Assembly (NCBI GenBank): GCA_003008705.1
Contig: PDUO01000036.1
Location: forward strand, 505,968-569,967
Reading direction: 5' to 3'
DNA: 64,000 nucleotides
Source of the DNA: Pezicula radicicola
Lineage: Eukaryota; Ascomycota; Leotiomycetes; Helotiales; Dermateaceae
Shown here: in pieces, positions 23,430-34,733 of the stretch
How the letters are laid out: each line of letters starts with the position of its first letter
Numbering within the stretch: the first letter of the stretch is position 1
The notes under the pieces: generated by a model
What the model was told of the DNA's origin: nothing
Database searches by the model: none
Seen by the model: the letters and a program-made list of their open reading frames with translations, nothing else
Position numbers and translations under genes: made by a program

Positions 23430-25448
23430 TTAACGCCGTCCAAACTTCTTCATCAATGATCTCCTACTCAGAGCTCTCGGCTTCATTCTCATCATAGCCA
23501 TTCCCACCAGATTAGGTCTTCCAGTCGTGACATTGAACGTAGCATCAGCCGGAGTGAGAGCATTCAAAATCGTCGAATTACCCTCGCGGAAAGTACTTGT
23601 CGGCGTTCCTTGAGTTGTATATGCCGTTCCTGTCGCCATCCTCACTTTCCCCGTCTCGATATCCATTCCTGCAATTGCTCTCATAGCCAGCTCATAAGTT
23701 GCCAGGGGTTGGTAGAACGCCGCCTCGTGACCAGCTTCGTAAATTCTTGAGAATGAGAATGTTCCACTCTGCTTCACCTGCCCATGCACAATTCCATCCG
23801 ATGTGGTGATATTAGTATAACCAGCTGTATCGAATTGTGGTACAGCCACCATCTTTGCAATTTGCTCGCCTCCAATCCAACTAGAATCATAATCTGCATC
23901 TCCAGCGTATAAGGCAACAGTGATTCCCTGCTGAGCCAGCTTTGCCATAGCAGGGATAATTATTGTCTGTCCATCTCGAGATTCATCTCCAGTCGAATTG
24001 AAAGCTACAAACACAGTACCTGAAGCAGCACTCCAGTTCGTGGCAGCACCAATTGCCGCTTGTAGTTTTGGGGTGTTTAGGTAATCGTAGTAGAACGTAG
24101 GTGGGAATGGATCAGGTGCTATTTCTCGAATGTCGTCTTCGTCTCTACCAACATTATCGTCGAAAAAGTTCTCTACATTGTCGACGCAGAACTTGTCTGC
24201 AGCAGCGCATACGGCATTATTCTCGCTACCGTTGACGCCCGGTCCTAATGTGCAAGCGTTATTCTGTTCGAGACATCCTCCTGCTCCGTAGACATTATTG
24301 AAGAGCTGAGTTTGCAATGTTTGATTATATGGTGAAAAATCGTATGTATTTCCTGGGTTAACTGTGTAGTTGTAGTAGGCTGGATATTGTACTTTGGCAT
24401 CGTAGAATCCATTGCCAACGATTAGACTTCTAAGGTTGATATTCATTGATGTTTCCATTCCGGGGGTCTGAGTTGCGATAAGTGCATTCTGTGATTGGAT
24501 ATATGAGGCAAAGATGGGACCATAATGCCCTAAAGGTTTTGTGAATTAGCTTTTGTAAATTGTGGGACGTAGTCAAACCCTAATGACCACAACTTGAAAA
24601 GTCTTGAACTTGACACAACTAACCTCCATAAGACTCTGTAGCAATGTGAACGGTGTTATTGGCAGAGCTGTACTGTGGGAAAGCGCCCATAAATCCTTGT
24701 AGAGTCTTCCAAAATGTGGGCGCAGCGGCACTTGTTGTGTTCGCCGTAAGTGTGAGATCCGGTAATGAATACGTTCCACATTGCAGTTTCACTGGATCTC
24801 CCGGGCAAGTGTTGGTAGCCAGCTGGTTGATAAGCCCTGTGGCTGGGTCAATGAAGCCTGATATTGGCTCACTGACTGAGAAGCCAACTTGAGTGGGTTG
24901 ATCTACACAATATTAGCCTGTTGAATTGATTTTCCCTAGGAAGCTAAGAATTAAGGCTTTCTCATACGCACCAATAAACAGCATATTAGAGATATTATTC
25001 CACGAATACGGGTTGTCCACCACATTCCCCGCCTTGTCTATCGTGCAAGGGCCAATCTCCTGGAACAACCCATTCATTGAAGAAGCACCGGGTCCGCCAT
25101 CAAGACGAATAGTCATAGGAGCAGTAGCAGGATCTACATTTCGGGCTTCGAACATCCAAAAGAATATTGACTGGTTCGTGTTCGGGATATCGGCATATCC
25201 CGAATAGCTTTTGACATTAGCCTTGAGCTCACATGTTCCTGTCGGAACTATAAAGGGTAGAGAAGGTCAGCATAACTTATTTCACTCCCCAAAATCTGCG
25301 CTATACTTGGTCCAAATTCCTTACCTTCCTTGAATCGAACAGTGACGCCTGCAGCCCCAACTTTTGAATTAAGTCCAGTCGGGGGAGAAAGAAATTGTGC
25401 TACAGCTGTGGACACGCAGAGCAAAATAAGAATAGGGACCGCCATCAT
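23430..25448 (-). CDS. secreted serine carboxypeptidase, family S10, 592 aa
   Basis: Four exons: 25325-25448, 24972-25247, 24624-24902 and 23430-24529, all introns phase 1. The N-terminus MMAVPILILLCVSTAVAQF is a signal peptide. Oxyanion-type motif DGGPGASS, nucleophile motif IATESYGGHYGP (Ser224; the usual preceding Gly is Thr), acid motif YAGDADYDSSW (about 437-440) and base motif AGHEAAFYQP (His494) form a complete triad set. Many NxS/T sites and paired cysteines fit a secreted glycoprotein. The C-terminus ends in a basic tail (RALSRRSLMKKFGRR) with no GPI signal. Known for the family: removal of C-terminal residues from peptides at acidic pH. It stands alone in AT-rich DNA. Confidence 0.93.
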
Positions 25449-28400
25449 TCCAGATGAAGCAGTAGGCAAAAGAACACAGACTTCCCAGTAGTTCAAGATC
25501 AGGTTGACCTCTTGTTCTAGTACTTCATCTTTCTAAAGACGAGTTTCAAACCCAGACCATGCTTTAAAGCTGTTTGGTTTTGGCCAAGAAGCATAGCCGA
25601 TCACGCTGATCACAAACAAAGTCTTTAGCCATTGAGCGGGCGTTGCAGATCCGGGGTCTAGGCTAGTTTTAAGCTTCTTTTGTGCTTCGTCGTTTCAAAG
25701 TCGAGTTGAGATGAAAAGTTCTGTTTAAGCGAGTTATTTACCTTTCGTAGACCTCGGCAACCTAATCTCAAATGTAAGATGCTACTAAAAAGAACCAATC
25801 GTACGAATCGTTATACGACGGGAAAGAGAAGTATCCTCTTTACTTAGACTTCCTATCCTCCAGTCAGGCCTATGATGAGAAGACCTAGAAAGCCCAAGCG
25901 TCGCTAACCACCAGTACGTGTCATATCACCTATGGTCAACAAAACCTCATTTCACGTATATATTTTTCGTATCTGTACAAGTACTGGTAGCCTCTCAATA
26001 ATGTGAGTAACTCCTGGTAATTAACCGTCTTACATACTCCGCCACTTCCATTCTGCACCTGAAAATCACTTCTGACCTCATCGCACGCCTTGGCACTGCA
26101 CGTGCGCTCACCCAAAAGCTCTTTCACTTGTCTCACAATCAGCATTGACGGCAGCATGAAGTATTGAAGAGACTCGTTACATTTTACGAGACCGCAAGGT
26201 GTGCTTTACAATCCAATACGTAGAGGTGACCATACTTTTGTGTTTGCTACTGCACACGTGCTGCGGTATCTACGGAGTATGTCATGGAACAGGCCTTGAA
26301 CCACAATTCAATATCGCAAGGCTTGAAATTTGAGGGTATGCAAATTTTACCCTAACATATTATTTTAACTACAAAAAAAGACAATACATCACAACATCAT
26401 ACCACGGTTAATTTTGTTTAGGTTTACAAATAGTCCGTTAGGTGTAAAGTCATGTGACTCCCCCCCCTTTCTCCTAAGCGAGTAGCTAAGAGAATGACCA
26501 GTAATAAAGAAATTGATATGTTGTTTTGAGCATTGATAGAAACCTCAATATTATCCTCAGACTTCAGTAGCCCACTAACAATATTTCCAAGCATCTAATT
26601 ATCTTGTCCAGGCTTTTTGATATTTTGTGCTTGAAGCATTTTGCTTAGGACGTACATATGGGTTTTGACAGGAAGTTTAGAGGAATTGAGTCACAGTTTT
26701 CAGCACTAACCAAACATTTCATTTATTCTCCGTTTACATACAGTCTTCATAATCAGCTTCGGTTGTGGTCCCAGACCTCATGCGAAGTAAACTTCGAAAT
26801 TAGACTTAGCCAAAGTGCCCCCTAGGTGATCAATTTTTTAAAAATTATAATAGACCTATGTATCGCTAGGCACCCCGTTATAATAAACCGCTTCTCTCAT
26901 CGCAGATAGGAAACCAAAATGAGATAGAAGGCCAGATTGCTTTGTTGTGGAGTGCCAAGAAGTCCCCCTACAGTTATAATATATCACTCTAATTACAGGA
27001 GTCGTAGTAGTCGAGAATGTGATTTATTTCTTCACGAAATACTACCAAAACCTTCTGAAATTGGAAGAATTTCAGCACAAATAACAACAAAGCTTTTGTT
27101 AACAACAATGTAAGCCTCCGTAATACACTAAGTGGAAAAACATCTGTTCACACTTTTGCTCGTAAAGGTGCACAATGGAGAATGACTCGAAGACTTGAAT
27201 TTTATTCTCTTGTGACTGCTACTAGATGTACTAGACAGTGTAAATTTCAAACACATCCGGTATTTTCTTGAACACCCTAGATTTGATCTCTCCGAGAGTG
27301 CCACAGTACAAGCTCTAAATGTGTGTCAGTTAGGACCGTCCACGAGTTTGTGATCTCTACGTATCTTGTTTAGAGGCTTAGTGGGCAGACTAGATACCTA
27401 CTTAAGATAAAGATTCATATAGGTTTCAGAAAAGAGAGCTATCAATGACAACAAGCAAAATATGACAACTAATAACTAGTCCCGCCGCTGCCTATAAAAA
27501 CGTCTTGGACTACTTTCAACCCTAGCAAATAGAAATATAAGAGGGCTCCATCGTCATGGCTCGTCTCAAATTTGTGTATTGCCTCTAATATTTTTGTTAG
27601 CCAATCACGTGCTTCGGACATTTCTAGGCACTACAAATTCGTAAACTAATCGCCGGCAATAGGTCTATCCGTTCCGGAGCTTCTCTACGTCGCGTAGGAG
27701 CGAACGCGACGTGGAGAGGCTCCGGAACGGACTAACCAGTAGTTATTTAAGTAACTTATAAAATAGAAGTGTATACCTATTACATACATGACAGGCAAAA
27801 GATTGTTAAAAAAGACATAAGGAGATAGTAGGAAGAAATAGCTTTTAGATATATTAATAAGTATAGTTATTAAGAAAGTGGGAAAACAAGAAGTTAGATA
27901 ACATTTCTACTCAGAGTAGTGGCTCTAGTTTGAAGATAAACAGGACGAAGAAGACTGAAGAGGCAGGGTTTGGATCAAGTCGCCGTGTCATGACCTTTGA
28001 GAGTTTCTAATACACTTGACGGAGAAGGCGATATTCCTCACACAGGCTACGAATGGTCAGACGCGTACATAAACCAACATTTAAATCCAATACACCTATT
28101 GGTTCTGTTAATTAGTCTAATGTCCACATTCATGTTGCCAAGGAAAGAACATTTGTCAAGCAGAAAATGAAGAAACGTATTAGTTTCCTAGTCTTCTACA
28201 TCTCCTCAGGCCATTTGTTCTCTGCAGGAAGTGCCCGCAGATACGAAGTCGACGTCTTCACTAGACCTTCGTATTACTAAATATGCAGACTAGAAAACCA
28301 ATAGGACGGTCGTTTCCATAAGTTGAGGGCTTGTTAAGCTGTTTTGAAATATCTCTTCCTAGGCCGTAGCTATTGAGTGATCTTCTTTCCTTCTCACTTC

Positions 28401-29449
28401 TTAGGAGACTTCTCATAAAAGCTAGCGCCTCAAAAGACTCAGGAAGTCCCAAATAATGTTTTGACTGAGGTTATTAGAAGACGTGGGCACAGGAAAGGAG
28501 ACTGATGTGTTCTTTAAGCCTGGCGATAGCATACCTTGCATATTTACTACTCCTGACCAACTGAATGAGGGTTTCAATCGTGAGGAGGGCTAAGCAATGA
28601 ATATCGCATAAGGACGGACCTGGGCTTGAATCCTAGAATTATACAGGACCCACGCAGCAGAATTTGAGCATCCGGTCACCATCGTTTCCGCCACGCTAGT
28701 CGAGCAGCACACTGCACTTTCAGAAAGTCCTGGTGCGTATATCAACTACTTCAAATTGACTATCGAAGTTCCTCGACGTTTGATAGTGGGGCCCACATTA
28801 CGAGGTTATGTATTCGGCAACCGATGATCGAGGAATTGCTATTTGAATTGAAAATTTGGGAAGAAATTACATTATAGCCAAATTGTAGGCAATTTTCGCC
28901 GTTTATCAGCTTTGGTCTTATAATCTTGATCATTTCTCTATTCCGCTCTTGGGAGGTTATGATATGTAGTGGTTGGAAGAGCTACTTATACCGTAAGATG
29001 ATGCACTTTCGCTTTTCGGCCCTTCGCTTAAGTAGTGTCCCGGTGGAAACTAATAGGATCGACCACATTGGAAAAGAACCTGTGTTCCGAAACTTACGGC
29101 ATATTTTGTCATACAACAATGCCGGTAAGATTTAGGGAACGGCAAATGATTGCCGTGCCTCGTAGCAAACATACATGCAGTATGCAGGCTATGTGGAGCA
29201 CTTGCCAAGATTAAGCGAGCATAGATGTAACGGCTATTACGGCTCACGGATGTACAATGATCAAACTACAGCTGGCAAGGCTGTATATATGACTTACAGC
29301 AATGGTGTATGAATGTGGTCGGTTAAGTCACTATTTTGAGTCTAATCAGAATTTGACGGTGCAGAATCTCAAGTCAAATTTTCATTGCGTAAGGTTGTGA
29401 AAGTGTCTCGAAGTACTGAGAAACAACTAGTACAAACTTATAACCCAAT
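25449..29449. other. 4-kb gene-free AT-rich block
   Basis: No supported gene on either strand. Frames are short and rich in stops. The block includes a C-tract near 26461 and the GC-rich hairpin listed separately. It is probably repeat-derived DNA changed by C-to-T mutation (RIP-like), which is inference. Confidence 0.5.
27668..27731. repeat. GC-rich hairpin, 27-bp arms and 10-bp loop
   Basis: Left arm 27668-27694, loop 27695-27704, right arm 27705-27731. The arms start TCCGTTCCGGAGC and end ACGTCGCG, and pair throughout except two T-for-C changes that would still pair as G-U in RNA. It stands out from the AT-rich surroundings. No terminator-like context or neighbouring gene is present. Confidence 0.7.
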
Positions 29450-30927
29450 TTACCTTTTGGCAACCTTAGTTCCCCCAAGCGGTTCGGCCCGAATGACGCT
29501 AGTCAGTGGCAGGACTCCCGCTTGCTCAAAAGTCTTATACGTCTCAATCCATGACTCAAAGGTATCGTCGAAACGGGTCCAACCATACTTTCTTGCCTTG
29601 ATATTGGTCCCAAGGGTTGGCCACGTCTTACCAATAGTCCAATCAAAGAATCCCCAAGTTCCCCAATCAAAAGCCTCAACCTTTCCGCCATACTTCTTAC
29701 AGACAGCTTCCCAGTAGGGCCTCTTGTCCTTCGCCCAGTCGATCATTGAGAAATTGTTCTCCATGTGTGTACCTGATTGTCCACTCGCAGTGAAAACGGG
29801 CTCGGGAACCTATGTGGAGTTGGGGTTAGTGCAACTCAACTGTCGTACCTGAAATGCTGCCGTAGGAAGTTGGGGGTGGGGTTGTGGAGCATTAAAAAGG
29901 TTCCACTCACATCAAGTCCGAAATGTTTCGCTATGGCAACCCAGTGATACCTCCACATAATCACATCACCATTCACATGAACGAAGTCTTCGTTCTTGCA
30001 GTGATCGTTAGTTGATGCCCATACGCTCATGTCGGCAATGCTAGGAGCATAAGATTGGTCATCGATGGTGTTGTAGAAGACCTTGTTTCCTGGGAAGGTT
30101 GCAGGAAGACCCATTTCTCTGCAGATCAGGAAGTACAGAGCCATGGTTAGCGCTTCCGACATTCCATTTGCTATTTTTCATTCGTTTGATTAGCAAATTT
30201 TGACCAACTATCAATGTGGGCTGCTTGTGTCCTCGTACAGTGTGGTGTGAAGCCAATAATACCATTTGGCCTGATGATGTTGTACGACCATGTCCGTTTC
30301 TTCTGCAGTGCAAAGAGGTGGTCCTCTTGGTAATAGTAGAAGTTTTCTCCGTGATCTTCGTATCGTAGCATTGATTCCCGTATTGGTTGTTGGATAGGTC
30401 TCAGATGGCCACCATAGTGCTGCGGAGGCAATAGTAATTAGAGAGGCCGGCTTGTGGTCCAAATGATGACACGATGGACGTACCTTTCCCCCGGTTTGCA
30501 AACACACGTTTTGCAAATTGGGGGCAACCGCATCGAGCGAATTCAAGAAGTTGGTGAACAGAGGCACGTTCTTCTCTGGAAGAGCCTTGAAGTCCTCGAC
30601 ATGAATATAGGATGTGAAGAAGGCATGTGTGACATCTTGGCATGGCTCCTTGATTTTCTTGATAATCTCAGACACAGGGTCTAAGAAATCGATGGCAATG
30701 AATTCAATGCGAGGGTCTTGCCAATAGATGGCAAGTGGTCGTCTCGAGGTGATGACAATTTTGGACCTGTAGTGTTTGGTATTTGTTAACAAGAAAAGAA
30801 GCAAGTTGATTGAAGTTAAAACGAACCATTCTGTCTTTGGAGTGCGTATGAGATGTTCAACAATAGCGTTGCCACTGATTCCATTACAGCCGGTCACATA
30901 TGCAACCTTAGTATTTAGCTTCGCCAT
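29450..30927 (-). CDS. PRISE-type short-chain reductase, 394 aa
   Basis: Five exons fit in phase: 30827-30927, 30484-30766, 30239-30419, 29911-30170 and 29450-29809. The N-terminus MAKLNTKVAYVTGCNGISG has the TGxxGxxG nucleotide-binding motif. Lys in LQTGGKHYGGH and Tyr in NFYYYQEDHLF match the catalytic pair of progesterone-5-beta-reductase/iridoid-synthase-like (PRISE) enzymes, and IIRPNGIIGFTP is the typical following strand. Length (about 390 aa) is normal. PRISE enzymes use NADPH to reduce activated C=C bonds in enones; the fungal substrate is unknown, possibly a secondary metabolite. A TATAAAT lies about 100 bp upstream. The first intron is also in frame, so retention would not stop translation. 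Confidence 0.9.
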
Positions 30928-31023
30928 GATGAATGTTGAAAATTGAAAGCTGGTAGTCAAGAGAGGAAAGGATTTTATGAAGGTAGTAGAAATGTGTTGC
31001 TTGAAGCTTTCTGTGAGATGCCA

Positions 31024-31030
31024 ATTTATA
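31024..31030 (-). promoter_or_regulatory. TATA box of the PRISE reductase gene
   Basis: TATAAAT on the minus strand roughly 100 bp upstream of the start codon at 30927. Confidence 0.4.
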
Positions 31031-31319
31031 GTCCTTCCCTTCATTAGCGCACATGTGACTTGGTGCCTAATCTCGTGAGAGAACAACTTCATGGTGGAGA
31101 TTACAAAATTGAATTATATCAAGTAGTGGATCTCTTACGGTATTTTGGAAGAGGCCTCGTATATGCATCTCCCTGGAACTGGATCCCACATGCAGCGTTG
31201 CACCGGTAGCGGGGGATACTCGACAATAACTCTTTTCATTAACATAGAAGCGATTTTAGAACAGAGCTCGGTGGATCGCCTTTGCAAACGACTTACCTGT
31301 TCATCTACATACTGGCATG

Positions 31320-31575
31320 AACTTACTAAACCAAGTCCAAACGTCATTTCACAAAAGCCAGACCAAGTTCACGCCAGGAATTGTACTAGAAAAACTCTGC
31401 CGGGGATCACCAAGAGTGAGACTAGTGGATACACAGGAGATGCTTATATGCCGACAAACGCGAACCACAAGTTCAGTCAACTTCTATGGAAAGTCAGCGC
31501 ATGCTGCAATGGCGCCATGGCAAGGACTTAATGCACTTGATGCTGTTGTTCTTGCATATAACGTGGTTAAGTAAG
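31320..31575 (+). pseudogene. M20 peptidase/amidohydrolase fragment
   Basis: One open stretch reads [20 protein letters not shown] and [12 protein letters not shown], the typical dimerisation-domain text of M20 peptidases of the PM20D2/amidohydrolase type. It ends in a GTAAGT donor-like site at an exon boundary position usual for the family. Neither the N-terminal metal-binding motifs nor the C-terminal domain can be found nearby. It is a gene relic; the surrounding frame upstream is not recognisable. Confidence 0.65.
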
Positions 31576-33355
31576 TGGGCCTGAAGGAAAAGGGTGTATT
31601 TAATCATTTGAGAATGGTGTCTTGATTAAAGTACTGCGCCCTGGCTACCCCTATTCGTAAGCAACACCAAGCGTTCCCTAGTTAATTGTCTCTTCTCTCT
31701 ACATTGTAGACCTATCTGTACAAATAGCAGGAAGCCAACGAATTTTCAAATACACGTTACATTATCTCAACTTTACCTACATATTAATCTTTGCACAATA
31801 TACCAATTCTCGACTTAAAAACACTTGGTGTCGCGTAGGAATAGGGTTAGGCGAGGGGCACACAAGACATTTGCCATGAAGTCTACTCGTGTCTCCTATT
31901 CCAGTAATATTAGAAAGTTATTGAAGTTATTTTAAAGTCAGAATCAGTAACGACTATAAGTTCAGTGATCTACGCGATCGCACCAAGTTATCACCATAAT
32001 ATATTAGACAATTATTACCATTTACGCAGGACTTACCACCTTACTAGGAAGACATAATAGCAATACCACAAAACCCATGCCTCTTTCTTTGCGCCCAAGC
32101 ACAAACTTAATCCATAAGCCAGACTATCTTCCTAATTAGGCAATCACGATCTGCCAACAGAACATCATGTATAGGCATGGAAGAGCAAACCAGCCTCTTA
32201 CCCAAGTGAGAAGGACTTAAAAGATGGAAATTCTTCAGCTATGGCAGCAAAATTGCTTCCCCGGCCACTCCCACAGCGCCACATTTCGGTTTGTCCTACA
32301 AGTGTACAGTAGAACCTGTAACCTCATAGTCCACTCTTCCAAGTTCCGTATCTCGAGAAAACAGCCTGTATATTCGTAGCAAATTATTAGGAAGCTATCT
32401 ATCAGTAACTCAATTGCAGAGTCAACCCTTTACTCTTTGTAGTTGATATATGTAATAAAGATGACCAAAAGCGATTGAATAGTGCATTGTAAGCACGTAG
32501 CTCTTCCTGATACGTTTGCATATTCGAAGTGGTCGGGGAGGATTCCGCTGCCACAATTCACCCTTGCTATTGAATTCTGAAAGCTAAGAATTATAGATCC
32601 ATTTATGATGGGGACTCTACAGTAAAAAAGCTGCAGGCCAGGTTTTGTTATGAAAATCGATGGAGTCTATTCCTTTGGCTGCTTTTGTGAATATTAAATG
32701 TGAGCTGAAAATTGTACCAACGGAAAATAGTACAGGTCGAAGAACTAAATCATTTATAACCAAAATCTCCTGGAACCTATCCTCGTGGGGCTATTAATGG
32801 ACGAACTGAAATGTAAGAAGCCAGGCCTTTTTTCAAACATTGTTCATAGTTTAGACTTACTCTAAATAAAACAAAGGCTTTCTCAAAATTCCTTGGCTTT
32901 CAGGTGAAGTTAGTAGAGACTGTGTTACCATACATAAATTGAAGTTTACCGCACCAACTGATTTCACAGTGGTTGCAAAGGGTGTGGTTGGTTGTCTCCA
33001 ACTACCTCGCTTAGCCATTGTTAGATACCTATCATGTCTAGATCCTTAGATCTTACACAACTGACTTAGTTGGATTCATCAGAATCCATAGAAACTGGAA
33101 AATGTTGCGAAGTATAATGCAGACACTGCTACGTGACTATATACATAAGAGGATCACGAAGAGGCATAGTAACGAACTTGATTTGAGTAAAGTGCTTACT
33201 TTAGTATCTCACTTGATTTAGCCGCATAACTTAAAGCTCGCAGATAAAGTATGGAGAGAGTACAATTATTCCATTATATAAAAAAATACTGCCTGGGTCC
33301 CAATTACAACCAATAATCTTTTCTCCTTCACTAGTTCCTTTCAGATAAGCCGTGC
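31576..33355. other. gene-free AT-rich tract
   Basis: 1.8 kb between the M20 relic and the two-TM gene. No supported frame; probably decayed repeats. Confidence 0.45.
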
Positions 33356-33901
33356 CTACCACATCTTAAACGGCTTGGCCTTGTCCTGTCCCTCAAGCTC
33401 TTCCAACTCCCTCCTCAAAACATCCGCTCGGAATCGACGCAATGCCTGTTCAATGCGTGCTTTGCTCTCGGGATCCCTTGTAACGGTTCTTCTGGCAGTC
33501 CAACTCCCACTCATCAAACCCAACTCGCCACCGAGAAACAAGCCACTTAGCGTGAAAAAACAATATGTAGCAATATCTCCAAACTTGGTAGGTTCCATCA
33601 GGTGTGTTATATCAGGAATGGCTTCCTCCCGCCCATCCGCAAATTTGACATATGTAGGTTTTTCGGCGGCTCGAAAGGCTTTGAAGGCTTGTACTCGCAG
33701 ACTACGGACTCTGAAGGCCATTGCTGCACCGAGTCCCACTCCGATGAGGGAGCCTACGACGGTTTGAGTCGACATCTTGCGGGCAGCCTTTTGAAGGCGG
33801 TCCCGGTCCTCCTCGCGGAGGTCGTGCTTGAGGTGATCATCGGCGAGTGCTCTGAGGTCGGCGGATGCGCGGGTGCGGAGAATTGCTAGACTATCTGACA
33901 T
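33356..33901 (-). CDS. small two-TM protein of unknown function, 181 aa
   Basis: Single exon starting at MSDSLAILRTRASADLRALA. Charged N-terminal helix (about 1-42), a glycine-rich hydrophobic segment (TVVGSLIGVGLGAAMAF, about 47-63), a short basic stretch, a second hydrophobic segment (IATYCFFTLSGLFLGGELGL, about 110-129) and a charged, helical C-terminus ending KPFKMW. This layout with GxxxG-type segments resembles small mitochondrial or ER inner-membrane proteins, but I do not recognise the family. Codon use and the absence of stops over the length support a real gene. The ATG sits behind a purine-rich leader, and the earlier in-frame ATG (33964) would add a poorly typical extension. Confidence 0.72.
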   Translation of the reverse strand: MSDSLAILRTRASADLRALADDHLKHDLREEDRDRLQKAARKMSTQTVVGSLIGVGLGAAMAFRVRSLRVQAFKAFRAAEKPTYVKFADGREEAIPDITHLMEPTKFGDIATYCFFTLSGLFLGGELGLMSGSWTARRTVTRDPESKARIEQALRRFRADVLRRELEELEGQDKAKPFKMW

Positions 33902-34733
33902 GGTAAAGGAATATATGCTGTTGTGTGTTGAGGGTTGGTGAAATTGAATTGGCTCTGTAGTCAAATTAGGACTAAAAGAGAATTAACAGTAGAGGAAGGG
34001 GATTACAGTACAGGTAGGTGTCGATGTAATACAAAAGGACGGGATGTAAGGAAGATTCGAGAAAGGTATACTTAGCTAGACACAATATAGTTCTACTAGA
34101 CGACGTCACAATCACCAGGTCTTGGTTGGTAGCGATGTACCAGTTGAGTTGAGGGGAAAAGTAAGGAGAGTTTGCAAATTGGAGTGAGATCATTCTGCCA
34201 CGTCCCACCGCTTTCGACGCCACTGGCTTGCAGCTAGCAAATGCCCACTCTTCACCTGGGTCTCTTTTAGACGTATCATATGTCCTTCTAGAGCCTAATG
34301 TAATTGAAAACAGATTTCAGAGTTACGCGACGAGAGTCGATATAGCCATCACGCTATTATATCTTCATTACCGCTACACAATGCACTTCTAACAAAGGTT
34401 GAATACGAATACGTGCCCTAGTCTCGGTAATTTTTACGAAATGCAGCTCAGATCCTACGAGTACAACTCGCCCCTCTGTGCTGCCTACTCCAGGAGACTG
34501 AAGCAACACCAGCAACACCAGCACCAGCACCAGCAGTCAGACAGCATTGGCTTTGATCCCACGTTTCGTTTCGTTTCGTTTCTTTCCTTTAAGCGATCAT
34601 TCTTCACCTTGTGGCCCTGCCTGGCGAGGCTTCGGGGGGTCATGAAATAAACAACAACTACCCACAATCAATTCCTTACATTTAAGTCAACTTATATCCT
34701 CATGCTCATCTTTGGCTACTGACAACGACAACG
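33902..34733. promoter_or_regulatory. divergent promoter region with simple repeats
   Basis: Separates the two-TM gene (minus) from a Zn2Cys6 gene (plus). It contains a CAGCAC/CAACAC repeat (about 34504-34536) and four CGTTT units (about 34564-34583). No gene seen. Confidence 0.4.

Noticed and set aside
27660..27740. Rho-independent terminator
   Set aside because: Eukaryotic context, no gene upstream and no U tract; hairpin reported instead as an unexplained repeat.
28560..28650. Possible tRNA because of a TTGAATCC-like word
   Set aside because: No consistent cloverleaf or acceptor stem could be drawn; no tRNA gene is supported anywhere in the window.
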